The notes beneath the pieces were generated by a model that was not told the origin of the DNA, ran no database searches, and worked only from the letters and a program-made list of their open reading frames with translations. Below are positions 58,613-64,000 of a DNA stretch of 64,000 nucleotides, piece by piece. The stretch is taken from contig NC_016935.1 of NCBI RefSeq assembly GCF_000250655.1, positions 2,622,001 to 2,686,000 of the forward strand, given 5' to 3'. This stretch comes from Paenibacillus mucilaginosus 3016 (GTDB lineage: Bacteria > Bacillota > Bacilli > Paenibacillales > NBRC-103111). Position numbers and translations under genes: made by a program. Each line of letters begins with the position of its first letter. Position 1 is the first letter of the stretch.

Positions 58613-59323
58613 ATGAATCAGATGGTTTATCCCGCACCCGCCCGTTTGAGGCTCCTGGCCGCAGGCATCAACCTGCTGCCTTGTATCCTCATCACTATGT
58701 ATCTATCGGCGGACCGGAACACGCCGGTCACCGTCACGGATTTTGTCGTGGTGATGGCCTTGATCGGATATCCGGCTGTGCAGCTGGTCCTGTATTTGAC
58801 AAAGGGGCAGAGTATCGGCAAGCGGGTGCTCGGATTGAGTGTGTACGCAGATCATCATGGCTCCGCTCCGTTCTGGAGACTGCTGGTCCGCTTGCTGACG
58901 GGCCTCCTGCTAACCCCGTTTCTTTTATTTTACCCGGGTCTCCTGTTCCCGAGGAACCGCAAAGGTGCGCATGATTATTTGTCGGGTACATACGTAGGGA
59001 CCCTGAAGGCACCCGGGAAGATCAGTCATGAGGCGAAGAAGCGCTTGGCTCTGGCCCTCGACATTACCTTGCCGCTTGGTATTGCACTTGCCTTTTTTCT
59101 GTTTTATTGGGCGGGGATCCTGCTGTACTTGGCAGCCAGTATCCTCACGATAGGCTATCTTTTCCTGTACATCGATGATTTTGCCCTGGTTCTGGAGTGG
59201 GCTGCATGGATTCTAGGAGGAGCTGCCATGCTGTTCTATGGAGGGGCTCAAGTCTATCTGGTGAGAAAGAAACAGACTACGCTGGGAAAGAAGCTCCTCC
59301 TTGGAAGAGATTTTTCTCCATAA
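58613..59323 (+). CDS. RDD-family membrane protein
   Basis: The membrane protein has 236 residues. The N-terminal RDD-like part has an Arg in the first segment (APARLRLLAAGINLLP), an Asp in the second (TVTDFVVVMALIGYP), and TKGQSIGKRVLGLSVYAD before the third, followed by R.KGAHDYLSGT, all as in RDD proteins. A second hydrophobic block with three or four more segments follows from about residue 140. The RDD family has been linked to transport or stress, without a firm function. It stands between two terminators or gaps and is probably monocistronic. Confidence 0.8.
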   Translation: MNQMVYPAPARLRLLAAGINLLPCILITMYLSADRNTPVTVTDFVVVMALIGYPAVQLVLYLTKGQSIGKRVLGLSVYADHHGSAPFWRLLVRLLTGLLLTPFLLFYPGLLFPRNRKGAHDYLSGTYVGTLKAPGKISHEAKKRLALALDITLPLGIALAFFLFYWAGILLYLAASILTIGYLFLYIDDFALVLEWAAWILGGAAMLFYGGAQVYLVRKKQTTLGKKLLLGRDFSP

Positions 59324-59460
59324 TTCGATCCGTTTCGCTCTATTTATACATTATTTTCCACCCATTTGGCTGGTTGTACCTATTTCTTTCTGTGGAAATG
59401 TAAGGCAGAATGTGATATTGAACCATGATTAATTAATACATAACAAAGGTTGGGACATCA

Positions 59461-60720
59461 TTGAAGAAAACAACAGTCGTATCCATCGCACTGCTCACAG
59501 CGGCCCTGCTGTCGGCCTGCGGCACAAGCAAACCGCCGGAGGGGGAGAAGGAGGCCGCACAAACGGAATCCAAGACGTCGGCAGCCTCTTCGTCCAAGGA
59601 AGCTTCAACGCCTCAGGACACCCCGAAGTCCGCGGGGGCTTCGTCCGGAAGCGGAGAGGTGCTCAATCCGAACATCGCGGTGGAATCCGAAGGAAACGTG
59701 GAAGTGGTGTATACGAATAAGGCGCCGGGTTACACGCACAATATGAACGGATTCAAGGTTTCCGTCGATGAATACCAGATCGTGAAGGTAACCGGCATGA
59801 ATAAAAGAGTGGCTTCGATCCCGTTCCAGGACCAGACGGACGGCTATGTCGTCACGGCGAAAGTCACCATCGATAACGCTGCGGGCAAGGCGATGTACTA
59901 TAACAATATGTACCGCATCCAGCTCAGCAAGGCTACCGATTATATCCCGAATGACGGCAGCGCGACCTTCGTCCGCAAGGAAGACCGACTGAAGTCCAAG
60001 CAGGAAACCGAGACTTCGAAATTCGCCGCCGGCGAGAAGGTGACGGGGCTTCTGTCGTTTACGCTGACCAATGAGCAGTTCGAATCCCTGAAGACCGTGA
60101 AGCCCAAGTTCGTGATCGAGGACGGCGCGGCAGACAACAGCGAGGCGAAGGACAGCTTCAAGGGGAATGCGGTGTTCGATTTCTTCTACAGCGAAGAACA
60201 GAAGAAGCAGGTGGAGAGCGAGCCCAAATTCTATCCTGACCGCCTGACGACCGATAATATGGCGGACAAGAAGATGATCTTCGAGAAGACGGGGATCGGG
60301 GAAACGAAGCAGATCGGCGATCTGAAGGTCACGCTGGACGGCGTGCAGTATGCCGAAATCGTGCCGACGGCAGCCAATCAGGCGAGGTTCAAAAACTTCG
60401 GGGAGAACGGCATCGTGGCGGTAACCGTGAAGCTGCTGCTCGACAACCAGTCGGACAAGACGGTAAGCCTGTCCTTGACCTCCTCCAAGCTCCGTGTGGA
60501 TCAGGACCGCGGCACGGCCTTATCCGAGGGCATGGTGGAGCCGAACCATCCGCGTGAGCTTGCACCGGGCAGCCAAGGAGAGAAGTATCATGTCTTCTTG
60601 TTCCGAAAGGATGAGTTCGGACTCTTCAAATCCTTCCAGATGGAATTCGGTCCGGTCGTGGATGCGGACGCGAAGAGACTGTTCAAGGAAGAAACGGCGA
60701 CGTTTACACTCCCGAGATAA
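59461..60720 (+). CDS. Lipoprotein of the DUF5068-like family
   Basis: The gene starts at TTG 59461 and encodes 419 residues. The lipoprotein signal is clear (KKTTVVSIALLTAALLSAC, Cys20). A low-complexity Ser/Ala/Lys/Glu linker follows to about residue 65. The rest forms two similar beta-rich halves, one with YVVTAKVTIDNAAGKAMYYN and one with VAVTVKLLLDNQSDKTVSLS. This is the layout of DUF5068/DUF4352-type surface lipoproteins that occur in Bacillus and Paenibacillus. Function is unknown. It has a promoter-like AT-rich upstream region and a good terminator. Confidence 0.75.
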   Translation: MKKTTVVSIALLTAALLSACGTSKPPEGEKEAAQTESKTSAASSSKEASTPQDTPKSAGASSGSGEVLNPNIAVESEGNVEVVYTNKAPGYTHNMNGFKVSVDEYQIVKVTGMNKRVASIPFQDQTDGYVVTAKVTIDNAAGKAMYYNNMYRIQLSKATDYIPNDGSATFVRKEDRLKSKQETETSKFAAGEKVTGLLSFTLTNEQFESLKTVKPKFVIEDGAADNSEAKDSFKGNAVFDFFYSEEQKKQVESEPKFYPDRLTTDNMADKKMIFEKTGIGETKQIGDLKVTLDGVQYAEIVPTAANQARFKNFGENGIVAVTVKLLLDNQSDKTVSLSLTSSKLRVDQDRGTALSEGMVEPNHPRELAPGSQGEKYHVFLFRKDEFGLFKSFQMEFGPVVDADAKRLFKEETATFTLPR

Positions 60721-60757
60721 CGGACAGGCATCCGCTCTGCTGTTCAGTGCAGTCAAG

Positions 60758-60794
60758 AAAAGGCAGCTCTCCCGCTTGGGGAAGCTGCCTTTTG
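60758..60794 (+). terminator. Bidirectional terminator after the lipoprotein gene
   Basis: AAAAGGCAGCT and AGCTGCCTTTT form an 11-bp stem, with an inner CTCCC/GGGGA pairing. It also serves the convergent metallo-hydrolase gene. Confidence 0.8.
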
Positions 60795-60848
60795 TATCAT
60801 AATCAACCGCAAGCTCTTGCGCCCGTTCACCGGGGCTCTGACATCATC

Positions 60849-61610
60849 TTAGAGGGTGTACGATTCGCCGTCATCCGGCACATAAACCGAAGAAGAGATT
60901 CCTTTTTCCTGAAGGAAGCTTCGTAATTCTTCTCTGGATAAGGTCCAATGATTGACGGCTTCCATATGGCTGGATATGATTTTTGCGTCAGGAGCCGCCA
61001 GGAACACTTCATATATATCCTCTTTGCCCATCACAAGGGAACCGAGTCCAAGCAGCTGGTTATCCCCGCCGTTGACCACGATGATGTCCGGCTTGTGGGT
61101 TTCGAGGACTTCCCGGACGCCTTCATACCAGACGGTATCTCCGGCGATATATAACGTTTTCTCGCCCGGATGCCTGAAGACCACGCCGGATACTTGGCCG
61201 AGAAGCTTCAGCACTTCTTCTCCCCGTCCGTGCTCTCCCTTGGTTTTAGTGAGCCTGATCTCCTCAAAGACGGTATCCGCCCCCAGTACCTCGACGTTTT
61301 GGAAACCGGCTTTTCTCACTTCCGCCGCATCTACTTCATTTTGCACAAACATTTTGATATCCTTAGGCAGGGCCTCTTTGGCAGCATCGTCAAAGTGATC
61401 CATATGCAGATGGGTTACAATCACGGCATCGGCCCGGATCAGATCATCGAGCGAAACCGGCAGGCTGACCAGAGGATTGCGTTGATCCTGTCTTACCGAG
61501 TTAGGGATAGGAGGGTAGGCTCCTTTTTCCGCCAAATACGGGTCAATCAAAAATGTCTTACCTGCATATTCAACGACTAACGTTGCATTCCTTATTTGAG
61601 TTACTTTCAT
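60849..61610 (-). CDS. Metallo-beta-lactamase-fold hydrolase (UPF0173-like)
   Basis: The enzyme has 253 residues from the ATG at 61610, with AAAGGAG 8 bases upstream; a longer frame from 61643 is less likely. The metal-binding motif HxHxDH is present as THLHMDH near residue 67, with another metal ligand in IAGDTVWYEGV and a final His in SSHMEAVNHWTL. It starts VTQIRNATLVVEYAGKTFLI in the way of UPF0173-like hydrolases. Its substrate is unknown. It is divergent from an Lrp-type regulator gene across a 138-base region with a clear inverted repeat, so that regulator is a likely controller. Confidence 0.85.
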   Translation of the reverse strand: MKVTQIRNATLVVEYAGKTFLIDPYLAEKGAYPPIPNSVRQDQRNPLVSLPVSLDDLIRADAVIVTHLHMDHFDDAAKEALPKDIKMFVQNEVDAAEVRKAGFQNVEVLGADTVFEEIRLTKTKGEHGRGEEVLKLLGQVSGVVFRHPGEKTLYIAGDTVWYEGVREVLETHKPDIIVVNGGDNQLLGLGSLVMGKEDIYEVFLAAPDAKIISSHMEAVNHWTLSREELRSFLQEKGISSSVYVPDDGESYTL

Positions 61611-61679
61611 ATCGTCAGCTCCTTTGTTTTTTACTGTAATCATTGTATAAGAGGAGCCGCCGGCTTTTACATAGCATAA

Positions 61680-61707
61680 TTCAAGTCCTTCGGCGGTTTG
61701 ACTTGAA
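61680..61707. promoter_or_regulatory. Inverted repeat between the divergent hydrolase and Lrp-like genes
   Basis: TTCAAGTC (61680-61687) and GACTTGAA (61700-61707) are exact inverted repeats 20 bp apart from start to start, about two helical turns. The position between divergent genes suggests an operator for the Lrp-like protein. Confidence 0.6.
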
Positions 61708-61748
61708 ATTTGAAAGTCATCACATGTTCACGAAAAGGATGGGGTTCC

Positions 61749-62159
61749 ATGCTGGATCAAACCGACCTGCGCATACTGGACGAGTTGTCCAAAAACAGCC
61801 GCATTACAATGAAGGAATTGGGGGAGAAAGTTCATTTAACCGGGCAGGCAGCCGCGGCCCGGGTAGCCAAACTGGAGGATAACGGGGTACTTGAGGGGTA
61901 CACCATCAAAGTCAATCAAGTGAAATTAGGGTGCTATATCCATGCCTTTATTACGATTTTTACCAACAGCCCGTATCATCAGCCTTATCTCACGTTTATC
62001 AAAGCGCAGGAGAATTACGTGGTAAACAATTATAAAATCAGCGGGGACGGCTGCTATCTTCTGGAGTGCAGATTCCCGTCCAATACACACCTGGATGAGT
62101 TCCTGGTCGCGTTGAACGAGCATGCCAACTACAAATTATCGATTGTGATCAATAAATAA
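61749..62159 (+). CDS. Lrp/AsnC-family transcriptional regulator
   Basis: The regulator has 136 residues from ATG 61749, behind AAGGATGGGG; the frame from 61710 overlaps the operator region. The N-terminal helix-turn-helix follows Lrp exactly (LDQTDLRILDELSKNSRITM, and KELGEKVHLTGQAAAARVAKLEDNG in two parts). The C-terminal RAM-like alpha-beta domain carries NYKISGDGCYLLECRF. Lrp-family proteins bind amino acids or similar ligands and often control a divergent neighbour. Here that neighbour is the metallo-hydrolase. Confidence 0.85.
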   Translation: MLDQTDLRILDELSKNSRITMKELGEKVHLTGQAAAARVAKLEDNGVLEGYTIKVNQVKLGCYIHAFITIFTNSPYHQPYLTFIKAQENYVVNNYKISGDGCYLLECRFPSNTHLDEFLVALNEHANYKLSIVINK

Positions 62160-62324
62160 TCGAATAACACACGGCGTTCGTGCATTTTTTCAAAAATCAA
62201 GTGAAATGAGACAATGACTTGATTTTATCTATGTATCGGGTACAGGAATCGTATTACACTTTACCTCATAAATGTATTGAGGCTGTCAGCAGGCTAACCA
62301 TAACCAAGGAAGGTGTTCTACGCG

Positions 62325-63618
62325 ATGAACCATGAACACGGGAACAGCCGAAGCGGTGGTGAGATCGACGCCGTGCAGAGGCAGTTATATCAACGTTCGC
62401 TGCTTATCGTGGTGTTCTCGCAGCTATTTGGAGGGGCGGGACTAGCCGCGGGGGTCACGGTGGGTGCGCTGCTTGCGCAGGAGATGCTGGGATCGGAGAG
62501 TTTCGCAGGTATTCCCTCCGCCTTGTTAACGCTGGGCTCTGCTGCGGCTTCCCCTGCTGGTGGGACGCATTTCTCAGCAGTACGGCCGGCGGCTGGGTCT
62601 CGCCGGGGGATTTATGGCCGGCGGCATTGGGGCGATCGGGGTCATATGGGCTGCAGCATGGAATAGTGTCCCTCTTTTGTTCGTATCACTGTTTATTTAC
62701 GGGGCGGGAACGGCAGCCAATCTGCAGGCACGGTATGCGGGAACCGATCTGGCGCGGCCTGCCCAGAGGGCCAAGGCGATTAGTATGGCCATGGTTTCGA
62801 CTACGTTCGGCGCCGTTGCAGGTCCTAACCTGGTGGGCGTTACGGGCCGGTTTGCAGCGGCCATCGGGTTTCCACCCCTCACGGGCATATTCTTTTTGGC
62901 AGCGGCCTCATTTATCCTGGCGGGAAGCGTATTATTCCTGTTTCTTCGTCCGGACCCCTTACTGGTGGCCCGAAGGATGGCAGCGGCCTCACAGCAGAGT
63001 GAACCGGCAGCCCCCCAGCTGGACTCAACCGGATATGACCAAAGAAAATTAGTCGTAGGGGCCACCGTCATGGTGCTGACCCAGATCGTGATGGTCGCCA
63101 TTATGACCATGACCCCGATCCACATGAAGCACCACGGGCATAGTCTGGGTGACGTGGGGTTAGTGATCGGCATTCATATCGGCTCGATGTTTCTCCCTTC
63201 CCTGATTACAGGCATTCTGGTAGATAAGCTGGGCCGCGCCGTGATGTCCATCGCTTCGGGTGGCGTGCTGCTGCTTGCAGGGTTGATGGCAGCAGCCGCA
63301 CCTCCCGATTCTTTGCCGCTGCTCACTCTTGCTCTTGCCCTGCTGGGGCTCGGGTGGAACTTGGGTCTGATCAGCGGTACGGCGCTGATTGTGGATGCGA
63401 CCGATCCGGCCACCCGAGCCAAAAAGCAGGGAGCGATGGATGTACTGCTTGCCTTGGCCGGAGCCTCGGGAGGGGCTCTGTCCGGGATGGTTGCAGCCCA
63501 TTCCAGTTATGCCTTCCTGTCGCTGGCCGGCGGTGGACTCGCGCTGCTGCTCATTCCCGTAGTGATCTGGTCCCGAAAAAAACAAAAGAACAGCGGACGC
63601 ACGACAGGAGATTCTTGA
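62325..63618 (+). pseudogene. MFS transporter split by a frameshift at a C-run
   Basis: The first part, from ATG 62325, encodes the N-terminal cytoplasmic end and first membrane segments (LIVVFSQLFGGAGLAAG, LLTLGSAAA), then runs into nonsense and stops at 62666. The second part continues the same protein in the next frame from about 62554 (LLVGRISQQYGRRLGLAGGF, the MFS loop motif) to the stop at 63618. Removing one C from CCCC at 62551-62554 joins them into one open frame of about 430 residues reading AAASLLVGRISQQYG. It is either a true one-base insertion that inactivates the gene or a sequencing error. The ArsR gene follows directly. Confidence 0.75.
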
Positions 63619-63642
63619 CAAATCGATAATTCTCGATATGAT
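63615..63642 (+). promoter_or_regulatory. Promoter with palindrome for the ArsR-like gene
   Basis: TTGACA (63615-63620) overlaps the MFS stop, and TATGAT (63637-63642) follows after 16 bases. Between them lies ATCGA-TAATTC-TCGAT (63622-63637), a palindrome suited to an ArsR dimer. Transcription would begin near 63649, almost at the start codon. Confidence 0.6.
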
Positions 63643-63649
63643 TATATGT

Positions 63650-63952
63650 ATGGATCCTATCGAAATTTTCAAAGCGCTGTCCAACGAGTCGCGGCTTCAA
63701 ATTCTGCATTGGTTAAAGGAACCCGAAAAACATTTTAAACCCCACGAAGGGATTGATATGAGAAAGACAGGGGTATGCGTCAGCCAGGTCACGGAGAAGC
63801 TCCATATGACCCAATCCACCGCGTCCCAATATTTGTCCATCCTCCAACGGGCCGGGCTGATCAAGACGGAGCGGATCGGCAAATTCACCTACTATACCAG
63901 GGACGAGGAGAAGATCCGCGAGATCGGCGATTTCTTGAACAATGAGATCTAA
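63650..63952 (+). CDS. ArsR-family transcriptional regulator
   Basis: The product has 100 residues from ATG 63650; an in-frame ATG at 63638 overlaps the -10 box. The winged helix-turn-helix is plain (IEIFKALSNESRLQILHWLK, VSQVTEKLHMTQSTASQYLS, QRAGLIKTERIGKFTYYTRD). The canonical metal-binding ELCVCDL motif is absent; a single Cys lies in GVCVSQ, so it may not sense metals. No ribosome site precedes either start, which with the promoter position suggests a leaderless message. It probably controls itself and the upstream MFS gene or another efflux gene. Confidence 0.85.
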   Translation: MDPIEIFKALSNESRLQILHWLKEPEKHFKPHEGIDMRKTGVCVSQVTEKLHMTQSTASQYLSILQRAGLIKTERIGKFTYYTRDEEKIREIGDFLNNEI

Positions 63953-63960
63953 CCCCAATC

Positions 63961-63992
63961 GGCTGAATGCTTCGAGGAGCATTCGGCCCATT
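63961..63992 (+). terminator. Terminator after the ArsR-like gene
   Basis: GGCTGAATGCT and AGCATTCGGCC form an 11-bp stem with one G-T pair, followed by CATTT, close to the right edge of the window. Confidence 0.6.
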
Positions 63993-64000
63993 TCAAGATA

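Noticed and set aside
1-64000. CRISPR arrays, tRNA or rRNA genes, insertion sequences
   Set aside because: No regularly spaced direct repeats, cloverleaf-like GTTCRANNC arrangements, rRNA segments or transposase-like proteins were noticed on either strand.

Overview
The window reads as a stretch of chromosome from a Paenibacillus-like, spore-forming Firmicute. The evidence is a Bacillus/Paenibacillus exosporium-type (BclB-like) C-terminus at the left edge, several LplB/YtcP/LplA-type sugar importers without their own ATPase, AraC-family regulators that carry two transmembrane segments, and YnzC, MhqD/MhqO and Dps-type genes. Base composition is GC-rich for a Firmicute. The genus is an inference; P. 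mucilaginosus-like is a guess, not a demonstration.

Layout. 1-414: end of an exosporium-type protein. 549-6668: a carbohydrate importer (two permeases and a binding lipoprotein) followed by a membrane-anchored AraC regulator; a copy of one ~110 bp promoter region lies before each transcription unit. 6729-10024: an LRR-like protein, a TetR regulator with a clear promoter/operator, a DoxX-like protein and a quinone-oxidoreductase-like enzyme. 10215-28785: a rhamnogalacturonan-I utilisation locus with a CE12-type acetylesterase, two GH105 unsaturated galacturonyl hydrolases, an importer, a GH106-like rhamnosidase, a secreted PL11 lyase, a GH28 protein and two AraC regulators. Three promoters in this locus carry the same 21-bp palindrome at exactly the same distance from the -10 box. 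28938-29841: an azlD remnant and a HEAT-like protein. 29988-35154: an RbsBAC-type sugar importer and a LacI regulator, preceded by three copies of a LacI-type operator. 35271-41932: a fructan locus (LacI repressor, importer, GH32 hydrolase) with a large palindrome in the divergent promoter region.

42037-48925: LtrA, isochorismatase-like, XapX, amidohydrolase, CDGSH, alpha/beta hydrolase and MFS genes. 49124-53333: Dps, then a four-gene operon of alpha/beta hydrolase, ring-cleavage dioxygenase (MhqO-like), MhqD-like esterase and a GAPDH-like protein. 53487-57631: YnzC, an AraC regulator, a frameshifted sugar-binding-domain remnant and a GH115-like enzyme. 57940-63952: an AT-rich DUF3024 gene, RDD protein, lipoprotein, metallo-hydrolase, Lrp-like regulator, a frameshifted MFS transporter and an ArsR regulator.

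How it works together (inference): secreted PL11 lyase cuts rhamnogalacturonan outside the cell. The oligosaccharides enter through the 15378-18928 importer, presumably powered by a shared MsmX-type ATPase encoded elsewhere, and are deacetylated and dismantled inside by the esterase, GH105, GH106 and GH28 proteins. The common palindrome would let one regulator switch on uptake and degradation together. The fructan locus has the same design with GH32 as the single hydrolase. No tRNA, rRNA, CRISPR array, insertion sequence or transposase was seen.
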